Shown in pieces: positions 1-7,764 of a DNA stretch of 64,000 nucleotides. Every line of letters starts with the position of its first letter. The stretch's first letter is position 1. Source of the DNA: Methylomonas albis (GTDB taxonomy: Bacteria; Pseudomonadota; Gammaproteobacteria; Methylococcales; Methylomonadaceae); contig NZ_JACXSS010000001.1 of assembly GCF_014850955.1 (NCBI RefSeq), positions 2,418,001 to 2,482,000 on the forward strand. The letters are read 5' to 3'. Both the position numbers and the translations under genes were made by a program. The notes below the pieces were generated by a model. That model was not told the DNA's origin, made no database searches, and saw only the letters and a program-made list of their open reading frames with translations.

Positions 1-1308
1 ATCATCCGGCCGCGAACGGTCGGCGTCGGCTCTATCCAGCAACGCGGCAACCAAACCGGCTTTCCAGGTTTGAGCCAACAAACCCACTTTAGCTTCTTGC
101 GGGTTCGGTGAGGATTTGATCAGCTCGATCATCTCGTCGATGTTAGCCAGCGCGACTGCCAGACCTTCCAGGGTATGCGCTCTTTCCCGCGCCTTGCGCA
201 GGTTATAAATCGTTCTGCGGGTGACGATCTCGCGACGGTGATCGACAAACGCCGCCAGAATCTCTTTCAGACCCATTAAATGCGGCCGACCGTCGTACAG
301 AGCGACCATATTGATACCAAATACGGTTTGCATCTGGGTTTGCTTGAACAGATTATTCAGCACCACTTCAGGTACTTCGCCACGCCGCAACTCGATGACC
401 ATGCGCATACCGTCTTTGTCGGACTCGTCTCGCAATCCGGAAATGCCTTCCAACTTACCTTCTTTAACCAACTCGGCAATTTTTTCCAAAAGGCGGGCTT
501 TGTTGACTTGGTAAGGTAGCTCGGTGGTAATAATGGCTTGGCGACCGCTATCGCCAATATCCTCGAAATGACTGCGACCACGCAGATAGATACGCCCACG
601 GCCGGTGGCGTAGGCTTCGAAAATGCCGGAAGCGCCATTGATAATACCGGCGGTCGGAAAATCCGGACCAGGTACAATTTCCATCAACTCGGGAATAGTC
701 AGATCGGGGTTTTCGATCAAGGCTAAACAAGCGCTAATTATCTCGCCCAGATTATGCGGGGGAATGTTGGTGGCCATACCGACCGCGATACCAGACGAAC
801 CATTGACCAACAACGTGGGTACTCTGGTTGGCATCACGGTCGGCTCGGACTCGGACTCGTCGTAGTTGGCGACGAAATCGACAGTTTCCTTGTCCAGATC
901 GGCCAGCAATTCGTGGGCGATTTTCGACATCCGTACTTCGGTGTACCGCATCGCCGCCGGCGAATCGCCGTCCACCGAACCAAAGTTACCTTGGCCGTCG
1001 ATCAGCATGTAACGTAAAGAAAATGGCTGCGCCATCCGCACCATGGTGTCGTAGACCGCTGTATCACCGTGTGGGTGATATTTACCGATCACGTCACCGA
1101 CGATACGCGCCGATTTTTTATAGGGTTTGTTCCAATCGTTTCCTAGTTCGTTCATCGCGTACAGTACGCGACGGTGCACCGGCTTGAGGCCGTCTCTGAC
1201 ATCGGGAAGTGCCCTGCCAACGATGACGCTCATAGCATAATCGAGGTAGGATTGTTTCATCTCGTCTTCGAGATTGACGGGGATAATTTCTTTAGCGAAG
1301 TCTGACAT
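1..1308 (-). CDS. gyrA: DNA gyrase subunit A (5' part; cut by window start)
   Basis: Catalytic subunit of the type II topoisomerase that introduces negative supercoils. The minus-strand translation begins [20 protein letters not shown] and runs open to the window edge, about 436 residues, so the C-terminal part including the DNA-wrapping propellers lies outside. The active-site tyrosine region reads AAMRYTE. The quinolone-binding helix reads [10 protein letters not shown], with Thr where E. coli has Ser83; Thr is a natural variant in other bacteria. The start ATG at 1308 fits the family N-terminus. It is transcribed away from the dienelactone-hydrolase gene, whose 3' end abuts the promoter. 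Identification is secure. Confidence 0.97.
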   Translation of the reverse strand, partial: MSDFAKEIIPVNLEDEMKQSYLDYAMSVIVGRALPDVRDGLKPVHRRVLYAMNELGNDWNKPYKKSARIVGDVIGKYHPHGDTAVYDTMVRMAQPFSLRYMLIDGQGNFGSVDGDSPAAMRYTEVRMSKIAHELLADLDKETVDFVANYDESESEPTVMPTRVPTLLVNGSSGIAVGMATNIPPHNLGEIISACLALIENPDLTIPELMEIVPGPDFPTAGIINGASGIFEAYATGRGRIYLRGRSHFEDIGDSGRQAIITTELPYQVNKARLLEKIAELVKEGKLEGISGLRDESDKDGMRMVIELRRGEVPEVVLNNLFKQTQMQTVFGINMVALYDGRPHLMGLKEILAAFVDHRREIVTRRTIYNLRKARERAHTLEGLAVALANIDEMIELIKSSPNPQEAKVGLLAQTWKAGLVAALLDRADADRSRPDD

Positions 1309-1401
1309 GGGTCCGTGGTTCCAGTGCAGTCGAAAGCTTATCGATCGACGGGTTGGCCTGCAGCATCAATTCCATTTAAGCATTGCTGACAGGTTTATAA
1401 A

Positions 1402-1438
1402 GCCGCCGATTATAGCAAACGCCACCATCTGCCGTCAG
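1402..1438 (-). promoter_or_regulatory. Putative sigma-70 promoter of gyrA
   Basis: On the minus strand a perfect TATAAT (1409-1414) lies 18 bases downstream of CTGACG (1433-1438), a 4/6 match to the -35 consensus. Transcription would start near 1402, leaving a leader of roughly 94 bases before the gyrA ATG. The -35 box overlaps the last codons of the upstream gene. Pattern match only. Confidence 0.5.
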
Positions 1439-2154
1439 GCAAAAATCTCACTCAAAAAGTTTTGCATGGCTTGCCAAGAGCGGCGATCGGCAACTGCTTG
1501 ATAAACTGTGCCGAAATCCGGATTGTTGGCGACAGGGTTGGTAAACGCATGCTTGGTATGACCGTAACTATGCAACTGCCAATCCGCACCCGCTTTAGTG
1601 AGCTCTTTTTGTATGGCACTTACTTGTTCAACAGATGCCATCGGATCATCGTAACCGTGCAACATCAACACCTTGGCCTTAATCCTAGGGTTAGCAAGAT
1701 TTTCAGGCGCGCCGAGCAGTCCGTGAAACGATACTACCCCACGAATATCCACGCCAGTCCGCGCCAAATCCAGCGCGCATAAGCCACCAAAACAAAATCC
1801 AATCGCTGCAACTCTACCGTTATCAGCCCACGGCATCAGCTTGACCGTCAATAGCGCCGCATGCAAGCGCTGCTGAAGCTTTGCTCGGTCTGCTATAAAA
1901 GGCTGCATCAATGTGGCATTTTCTTCCGGACTTTTTCCTAGCACGCCTTTGCCATACATATCAGTAGCAAACGCTAGATACCCTAATTCCGCTAGTTTTA
2001 AAGCCTTGTCAGCCACAAACCGGTCTCGCCCACCCCACGCATGATGGATCAACACGACCGGCCTCTGCCCGATAATCGCATCGTCATAAGCAAAAAAACC
2101 TTCCAACACCGTATCGCGATCCAGGTAACTGACTGTGTTCGAGATTATCGCCAT
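1435..2154 (-). CDS. Dienelactone hydrolase family protein
   Basis: Alpha/beta hydrolase of the dienelactone hydrolase family (COG0412), 239 residues, probably cytoplasmic. The nucleophile elbow reads GFCFGG with cysteine as nucleophile. A late HGYDDP segment carries the acidic residue, and GHTKHAF carries the catalytic histidine. The ATG at 2154 is preferred over an upstream one at 2187 because AGGAAAA sits just before it and the longer version would overlap the phosphatase gene upstream. The substrate cannot be told: these enzymes act on lactones and esters, and a chlorocatechol pathway is not evident nearby. The stop of the phosphatase gene lies about 22 bases upstream, so the two are probably cotranscribed. 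Confidence 0.85.
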   Translation of the reverse strand: MAIISNTVSYLDRDTVLEGFFAYDDAIIGQRPVVLIHHAWGGRDRFVADKALKLAELGYLAFATDMYGKGVLGKSPEENATLMQPFIADRAKLQQRLHAALLTVKLMPWADNGRVAAIGFCFGGLCALDLARTGVDIRGVVSFHGLLGAPENLANPRIKAKVLMLHGYDDPMASVEQVSAIQKELTKAGADWQLHSYGHTKHAFTNPVANNPDFGTVYQAVADRRSWQAMQNFLSEIFA

Positions 2155-2176
2155 GAGCTTTTTCCTATTTTGTTGA

Positions 2177-2659
2177 TCACAACTCACCGGTATGCTGCAA
2201 GGTTTGTAAAAAACCTTCTGACGCTGCTTCTACCATATCCAGTACCCGCTCGAAACCATAGCTGCCACCATAGTAGGGATCTGGCACTTCGCGTTGATTT
2301 ACGTGTGGTGCGTAATCGAGAAAATGGCGAATCTTATGACTCAAATCTACCGGGCAGGCCTCTTTTAATATGGCGTGATTTTCATCATCCATTACCAAGA
2401 TATGATCGAAGACTTCAAAGTCTGCGGATACCACCTTGCGCGCCCGCAGATGCTTTAATTCAACCCCCCTGTCACGAGCAGCTTTTTGCGCGCGTAGATC
2501 GGGAGCATCACCGGTGTGGTAGGCGTGGGTACCCGCTGAGTCGATTTCGAAGCGCTCAGACAGGTTTTTTGTTGTGACCAAATGAGCAAATACACCTTCT
2601 GCAGTAGGCGAACGACAGATATTGCCCATACAAACAAACAGAACCTTGATTTTCCGCAT
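2177..2659 (-). CDS. Low-molecular-weight protein-tyrosine phosphatase
   Basis: 160-residue cytoplasmic phosphatase of the LMW-PTP family. The P-loop CX5R appears at the N-terminus as CMGNICRSPT, and the general-acid region near the C-terminus reads DPYYGG. Both are diagnostic. Length is normal. In bacteria these enzymes either oppose tyrosine kinases of exopolysaccharide export (Wzb type) or act on small phosphoester substrates. No wzc or capsule gene is adjacent, so the partner is unknown. The gene is followed closely by the dienelactone-hydrolase-like gene and lies back to back with the chemoreceptor gene at 2783. Confidence 0.92.
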   Translation of the reverse strand: MRKIKVLFVCMGNICRSPTAEGVFAHLVTTKNLSERFEIDSAGTHAYHTGDAPDLRAQKAARDRGVELKHLRARKVVSADFEVFDHILVMDDENHAILKEACPVDLSHKIRHFLDYAPHVNQREVPDPYYGGSYGFERVLDMVEAASEGFLQTLQHTGEL

Positions 2660-2782
2660 AGCTATAAAGTTTTTAAGATAGATGACGCTAAATTGTAAGC
2701 TATACTCAGTTCGCCTGTCTTCAGAGAGGTACTGAAAAGTCAGGTAAATTGAGAAAAATTAGAACGTATTAAGGAGTTTCGA

Positions 2783-4534
2783 ATGTTGATGATGAACTGG
2801 CACTCTGTGGGGGTAAAAGTGGTTTCCATAACCATGTCTGTGCTCACATTGGTTGGCATAGCGATTTTGGTTGTGTATTCGAGCGTCGAGAAACAGAAGC
2901 TGATCGACCGAGAAATCCAGACATCGCGTCAGTTGCTAATTTTATCCGAATCGATTCGCGACAACGTGGTCAAAAAATGGGAATCCGGCATCTACACGCC
3001 GGAACAACTGATGCAACTAGTCGAACGACAAGGCTCTTCAAAAGCAAGAGAATTGGTGGTGGCAACGGTTCCTACCGCCAACGCTTGGGACGTTATCGAA
3101 ACCGAAGCAAAAGAGCACGGATTTCGCTTCAAAGCGCCTTCTCTCAACCCCAGAAACCCCCGGAACGCCGCTGACGACATTGAGCGCCAAGCGCTGGAGT
3201 TTTTCAGAAGCAATCCTTCCGCGCAAGATTACAGCTATGTAGACGAAGCAAAGGAAGAGGTCCGCTATTTGCGCCCGGTAAAATTAGTCAAGCAATGTGA
3301 GTTGTGCCATGGCGATCCTAAAACATCGCAAAGCCTCTGGAACAATGAAAAAGGCCAGGATTTATTAGGTTATCCGATGGAAAATCGTCATGCAGGCGAT
3401 TTACATGGCGCGTTCGAAATTGTCACCCCGTTCAGCGTAGCCCTTGCCCAACTAAAAACCAGTACATTTTATGCCATCGGCTTTTTAGGCATAACGCTAA
3501 TCATGATTGGCTTTACCGGCTATTTCACAATGAGCAAGATAATCATAGGTCCGTTGACGGCATTGGCTTTAAAGCTGCAAGACATAGGCAGTGGTGAGGG
3601 CGACCTTAGAGCCCGCCTTGATGCGAGCGGTAAATCGGAATTTGCCTGGATCGCCTCCAGTTTTAATACTTTCGTTCGCAAAATAGCTAAAACCATAGAC
3701 CAGATCAGCTCTACCAGCGAAAAGCTAGCCAGCTCGTCAAATAAGCTAGCTAATATCACCCAGTCAACACAAGCCGGCGTCGAGCGACAATTACACGAAA
3801 CGACATTAGTGGCTAATGCGATGAAACAAATGACTGCCACTGTGCAGGAAGTCGCCAAAAATGCCGTTAGAGCATCGGAAGCAGCGGAAATCGCCGACCG
3901 CGAAGCGTCTTCAGGAAAAAACATTGTGAAAGACGCCGTACACGGCATCAACAGCTTGGCCTCGGAAGTGGAAAACGCGGCCAACGTCATACACGAACTG
4001 GAAAACGATAGTAATAGCATCGGCGAAGTACTGGGTGTCATCCAAGGGATAGCCGAGCAAACCAATTTGCTGGCATTAAATGCCGCGATCGAAGCTGCTC
4101 GGGCAGGTGAACAAGGCCGTGGTTTTGCGGTAGTTGCCGACGAAGTCAGAACCTTGGCTAGCCGCACCCAAAACTCCACATTGGAAATTCAAAAAACCAT
4201 CGAACGTCTACAGGATCGCGCCAAACAGGCCGTAGCAGTAATGGAAAACGGCAGAAGCCGTGCCAATTCCAGCGTGGAACAAGCGGCATCAGCTGGCGGT
4301 TCAATAACCACCATCAGTGAGCGCATCGATACCATTAACGATATGAATAACCAGATAGCCAGTGCTGCCGAGGAACAAACCGCGGTTGCCGAGGAAATCA
4401 ATCGTAATATCAGCAATATCAGCCGCGTTTCTGAAGAGACTTCGATCGGCGCAAAAAATACCGCTGATGCCTGTCACGAGCTACTTGATCTGGCTAATCA
4501 GTTGCGGGCCATGGTTGGAAACTTTAAGACCTAA
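2783..4534 (+). CDS. Methyl-accepting chemotaxis protein with c-type haem sensor domain
   Basis: 583-residue chemoreceptor. An N-terminal membrane helix (about 12-34) is followed by a periplasmic domain resembling DUF3365/Tll0287, which contains CELCH at residues 172-176, a CXXCH covalent haem c site. A second membrane helix (about 228-250), a HAMP domain and a long helical signalling domain follow. The signalling hairpin tip includes [21 protein letters not shown] good Shine-Dalgarno AAGGAG lies six bases before the ATG. The haem suggests redox or diatomic-gas sensing, which is inference. No che genes are adjacent; the next gene codes for an HDOD protein. Confidence 0.93.
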   Translation: MLMMNWHSVGVKVVSITMSVLTLVGIAILVVYSSVEKQKLIDREIQTSRQLLILSESIRDNVVKKWESGIYTPEQLMQLVERQGSSKARELVVATVPTANAWDVIETEAKEHGFRFKAPSLNPRNPRNAADDIERQALEFFRSNPSAQDYSYVDEAKEEVRYLRPVKLVKQCELCHGDPKTSQSLWNNEKGQDLLGYPMENRHAGDLHGAFEIVTPFSVALAQLKTSTFYAIGFLGITLIMIGFTGYFTMSKIIIGPLTALALKLQDIGSGEGDLRARLDASGKSEFAWIASSFNTFVRKIAKTIDQISSTSEKLASSSNKLANITQSTQAGVERQLHETTLVANAMKQMTATVQEVAKNAVRASEAAEIADREASSGKNIVKDAVHGINSLASEVENAANVIHELENDSNSIGEVLGVIQGIAEQTNLLALNAAIEAARAGEQGRGFAVVADEVRTLASRTQNSTLEIQKTIERLQDRAKQAVAVMENGRSRANSSVEQAASAGGSITTISERIDTINDMNNQIASAAEEQTAVAEEINRNISNISRVSEETSIGAKNTADACHELLDLANQLRAMVGNFKT

Positions 4535-4553
4535 AGCTGCCGCCCGCATCTGT

Positions 4554-4593
4554 ATGGTTCGGCGCGTTCTGCATTCAGGCGGCGCCGAACCAT
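4554..4593. terminator. Strong hairpin after the chemoreceptor gene
   Basis: ATGGTTCGGCGC (4554-4565) pairs perfectly with GCGCCGAACCAT (4582-4593) over 12 bp, with a 16-base loop, 20 bases after the chemoreceptor stop codon. There is no T-run, so it may stabilise an mRNA end or be a repeat element rather than an intrinsic terminator. Confidence 0.45.
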
Positions 4594-4683
4594 GCTCAGA
4601 CGTTTGAGTTATGAAGTTTGTTTGTCGACTCTGACTACAACTGGCCCTGAATAATTGTAATTTCTTAGGTTAAGGATCACTAC

Positions 4684-5514
4684 ATGCCGACAAAAATGAG
4701 CCAACTGTTCGACCAAATCCACAAGATACCGCAAATACCCGAAGTAGTAAGATCCATCATAAATCAGCTGAACAATCCCAACGCTGATATGCTAGACATA
4801 GCCAAAGACGTTGAAAAAGAACAAGTTATTGTTTTAAAAATCCTCCGCTTGGTTAACTCAGCACATTTTGGTTTATCCCGTAAAATTGGCTCCATAGACG
4901 AAGCCATCGCTATGCTAGGCATGAATCAGCTTAAAACATTGGTGATCGCATCCGGCATTGTCAGTGCTGTACCGCAATTGGATAATTTTGATGTCAAACA
5001 AAGCTGGCGCAATAGTTTTCGCACTGCCGGTTATGCAAAATGGTTCGCTACCCAAGCCGGCCTAGCGGCCGACATTGCGTACACTGCCGGCATAATCAGT
5101 AATCTAGGCAATGTGCTGATTCACATTGCCAGCCCCAGAGAAGCCAACGAAATCGATCAGCATGTGAAAAACGGCAACTCCAGACTGGAAATTGAAAAGA
5201 GGCGCTTGGGCTACAGTGGTCAGGCGATCTGCGCGGAGCTTTGCCGTCGCTGGAAATTTGCTGACGAATTGGTTGAAACCATCGAGCAATCTGCGGAACC
5301 GTTGTTGCTGGAGACACCCAACAAGTTAGCTTGTGCAGTTTTCCTCGCCCACTCAATTAGCGACTATCAAGATCAGGGTTTGGATGAAGACCAAATTATA
5401 ACATCGCTACCCCAGCAAGTAACGGAGCTGCTTGGGCTATCAGAGCAAGTGCTCAAAGAAAAATTGCCGGGTGTTTTAGCAAGAAAATCCGAACTCGACG
5501 GCCTTCTCGATTAA
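4684..5514 (+). CDS. HDOD domain protein
   Basis: 276 residues, almost entirely one HDOD domain, a catalytically degenerate relative of HD phosphohydrolases used in bacterial signalling. Family features seen are the N-terminal KIPQIPEVV segment, an ILRLVNSAHFG stretch, and AIAMLGMNQLKTLV. No signal peptide or output domain is present, so it is a stand-alone soluble protein. HDOD proteins often sit near chemotaxis or c-di-GMP genes, which fits the chemoreceptor 150 bp upstream. The ATG at 4684 has AAGGA upstream with longish spacing. The molecular role is unknown. Confidence 0.88.
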   Translation: MPTKMSQLFDQIHKIPQIPEVVRSIINQLNNPNADMLDIAKDVEKEQVIVLKILRLVNSAHFGLSRKIGSIDEAIAMLGMNQLKTLVIASGIVSAVPQLDNFDVKQSWRNSFRTAGYAKWFATQAGLAADIAYTAGIISNLGNVLIHIASPREANEIDQHVKNGNSRLEIEKRRLGYSGQAICAELCRRWKFADELVETIEQSAEPLLLETPNKLACAVFLAHSISDYQDQGLDEDQIITSLPQQVTELLGLSEQVLKEKLPGVLARKSELDGLLD

Positions 5515-5531
5515 ACATCATCGTTTTCAGT

Positions 5532-5567
5532 AATCGATCAGGCACTTGCATTTGTGCTTAATCGATT
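5532..5567. terminator. Palindrome between convergent genes (possible bidirectional terminator)
   Basis: AATCGAT near 5532 pairs with ATCGATT near 5561-5567, and an inner GGCAC/GTGC pairing gives an imperfect stem with a short loop. It lies between the convergent HDOD and response-regulator genes and is followed on the plus strand by GCTTTTAAT. Position and symmetry suggest a shared terminator; the U-tract is weak. Confidence 0.4.
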
Positions 5568-5606
5568 GCTTTTAATGCCGAACATATCCGCCTCCTAAAC
5601 CAATTC

Positions 5607-6251
5607 TCAGCGCGCCGTCATCCCTAAATTGACCGCTATATGCGCAAGCTCAGTCGTGGTATCCACTTGCAGCTTTTTTTTGATTTGTGTGGCGTAGTTC
5701 GCCACGGTTTTATGCCCCAGACATAATTGATCGGCGATTTTATGCACTGTCAATCCTTGGGCCAGTAAACTGAATACATCGAATTCGCGCGGCGAGAAAC
5801 TAGCGATGATGGTTTGCTGTCCGGTGTGTTGCCGCGTTTCGTCGCTAACCTTGATTAAACCGTGCTCTACATACTGTTGACCAGACATAATTGCTCTGAT
5901 TGCTTCAGCAAGGATACCGGGGGCGCTATTTTTGGTGATATACCCTTGCGCGCCGGCAGCTAAAGCCCGGCTGACATATACTTGTTCATGATGCACACTG
6001 AAAACTAAAATTCTCGCCTGGCTGTCGCGCTGGGTTATGCGGCGAATGGTTTCCAAACCGCCAATGCCGGGCATGGACAAATCCATCACCAACATGTCGG
6101 GCTGTAATTCTTGATAAAGTTGAATGGCCTGTTCGCCACGTTCGGCTTCGCCGATCACTTCTACACTATCCCCGGCAGCCAACAGCATCTTAAAACCAGC
6201 GCGTACGACCAAATGATCGTCTACCAGCACGATTTTTATCTTGTTATTCAT
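5607..6251 (-). CDS. NarL/FixJ-type response regulator, partner of the MoxY-like kinase
   Basis: 214 residues: a receiver domain with the acidic pair DD at 11-12, phospho-acceptor Asp57 in VMDLSMPG, and a conserved lysine in GYITKN. A C-terminal LuxR-type helix-turn-helix begins at FSPREFDVFSLLAQG. The ATG overlaps the kinase stop by four bases (ATGA), indicating translational coupling. It is markedly similar to the regulator divergent from mxaF at 55.3 kb (shared VRAG, VMDLSMPG, a near-identical ILVFS segment, SPREFD). It may belong to the MoxX/MxaX group that controls methanol oxidation; that is inference. Confidence 0.92.
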   Translation of the reverse strand: MNNKIKIVLVDDHLVVRAGFKMLLAAGDSVEVIGEAERGEQAIQLYQELQPDMLVMDLSMPGIGGLETIRRITQRDSQARILVFSVHHEQVYVSRALAAGAQGYITKNSAPGILAEAIRAIMSGQQYVEHGLIKVSDETRQHTGQQTIIASFSPREFDVFSLLAQGLTVHKIADQLCLGHKTVANYATQIKKKLQVDTTTELAHIAVNLGMTAR

Positions 6252-7561
6252 ATCAGCGGGATTCGCGCATTGATTAGCATACCTGCGCCGGGTTGCGACG
6301 ATACTTGCAACTCGCCGTCCAAAGACTTAATGCGTTCCTTGATGCCCAATAAACCGAAGCCTTGACTAGTAGTCTGCAAATCGCAGCCTCGCCCGTCATC
6401 CTGCACTTTTAGCTGTAAACATATGTGAGGTTGATCGAGTTTTTCCAAGTCGATACTAACCTTATGCGCCTGAGCATGGCGGACGACATTGGTCAAACAT
6501 TCCTGTATCACTCGAAATACTTGAATAGTCAGATTTTTATCCAGACCGTCTACTGCGTCGCTACAGCGGATTGTCAGTTGCAGATCGGCATTGCGTTCCG
6601 ACCAATGATTAACCATCTCCTCCAAGGTGGCCTTCAAACCCAATTCAGTCAACACCAGAGGATGCAATTGCTGCATCATCGAGCGCACCACAGTCATTAA
6701 ATGATCGCAAATTTCCGAGATTGACGAAGTTATTTTGGCAGCATCGGCTTTTCGATGCCCTGCCGTTACCGCCATCACTTTTATGGCTGTCAGAGATTGG
6801 CCTAATTCGTCATGCAATTCCTGCGACAGACGTTGGCGCTCTTCCTCTTGTATCGCCAATGAATGCTGAGTCAAGGCCCGGTTTTCCTGGCGGGCTTTCT
6901 CCAGCTCCACAGTCATATGGTTGATTGCCTTGGCAATATCATCGAACTCCTGCGTAGAAAATGGCGGTAATTGTTGCCGATATTGGCCGGTTTCAATTAG
7001 TCGCAAGGCATCGACAATTACCGCAATCGATTTCAAAGACTTGTTAAATACCAGATTGACCGCCAGAAAGGTCAACAAGGTCAACAAGGAAATCGACGCA
7101 AAAAACGCCGCACTTTCTTGCCAAACCTCGGTGATTTCATCGAGCGGCTGAGCCTGGATAATCAGTGTCAACAGCTTACCATCCTGCATATTCAATTGAT
7201 GTTCAACCTTAGGGTAATCGCTTTTTACCAAACGGATAAACCAGCCGGGCGGCATTTCTTCGGGGTTACTCGGCTGATTTTCGCCGGCGAAATGGATCAG
7301 TTGTCCATCCGGCTTTTGCAATTGGATGCTCAAATGCCGCGTTTGTCGTAACGCGCTGAAGCGGGATAAATCGTCGCTTTGTTGAAATACCGGAGTATCG
7401 GCAATGCCCAAGGTAATTAACTGCAAGGCCAAATGAATCGAGGCGTCGACTTCCTTTGCCACCGACTGGCGCGCCTGCCAAACCGCAATCGCCCCGCCCA
7501 ATACCAAAATACAAATCGAAGACAGCAGGATGCGACAAATAATCTGGTAGCGAAGGCTCAT
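6248..7561 (-). CDS. Sensor histidine kinase with LapD/MoxY-like periplasmic domain
   Basis: 437 residues. Two membrane helices (about 5-27 and 155-178) flank a periplasmic domain with RHLSIQL, PPGWF and a late DEITEVW segment, typical of the LapD_MoxY N-terminal fold. HAMP, a HisKA_3 dimerisation region (RQRLSQELHDELGQ, with the phospho-accepting His) and a HATPase domain (GFGLLGIKERI) follow. MoxY of Paracoccus and MxaY of methanotrophs, which control methanol dehydrogenase genes, belong to this architecture. Whether this is the MxaY orthologue is not proven. The start is uncertain: an ATG at 7588 would add nine residues. The downstream regulator overlaps it by four bases. Confidence 0.88.
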   Translation of the reverse strand: MSLRYQIICRILLSSICILVLGGAIAVWQARQSVAKEVDASIHLALQLITLGIADTPVFQQSDDLSRFSALRQTRHLSIQLQKPDGQLIHFAGENQPSNPEEMPPGWFIRLVKSDYPKVEHQLNMQDGKLLTLIIQAQPLDEITEVWQESAAFFASISLLTLLTFLAVNLVFNKSLKSIAVIVDALRLIETGQYRQQLPPFSTQEFDDIAKAINHMTVELEKARQENRALTQHSLAIQEEERQRLSQELHDELGQSLTAIKVMAVTAGHRKADAAKITSSISEICDHLMTVVRSMMQQLHPLVLTELGLKATLEEMVNHWSERNADLQLTIRCSDAVDGLDKNLTIQVFRVIQECLTNVVRHAQAHKVSIDLEKLDQPHICLQLKVQDDGRGCDLQTTSQGFGLLGIKERIKSLDGELQVSSQPGAGMLINARIPLI

Positions 7562-7674
7562 GACATGAAATATGTGTAAACCCGCCATTATCCAGCTTGG
7601 CTTCCTGTACAGCCATAGGAAAAATTCTTATTTTTCCCCTTAGCCAAGTAATTTCATTTTAACGCTTAGTTCTA

Positions 7675-7709
7675 CTTTGTCGTGCGCCTTGTCACGGCGC
7701 ACGACAAAG
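7675..7709. repeat. Perfect 14-bp inverted repeat downstream of purL
   Basis: CTTTGTCGTGCGCC (7675-7688) pairs with GGCGCACGACAAAG (7696-7709) around a 7-base loop, and the stem extends outward by TTCT/AGAA past one mismatch. It lies between the purL stop and the kinase start. No T-run follows on either strand, so it is called an inverted repeat, perhaps one of the chromosome's palindromic repeats. Confidence 0.55.
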
Positions 7710-7764
7710 CAGAATTAGGCTCCAGACTAATTGCCCTCAAGGGAGCCTGAGCGGCAGCATTGAG

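Noticed and set aside
3520..4179. 219-codon minus-strand frame opposite the chemoreceptor signalling domain
   Set aside because: It is Ser/Ala-rich, a typical complement of helical coding sequence, while the chemoreceptor is unambiguous.
7675..7709. Intrinsic terminator for purL
   Set aside because: The stem is strong but no T-run follows on either strand; kept as an inverted repeat only.
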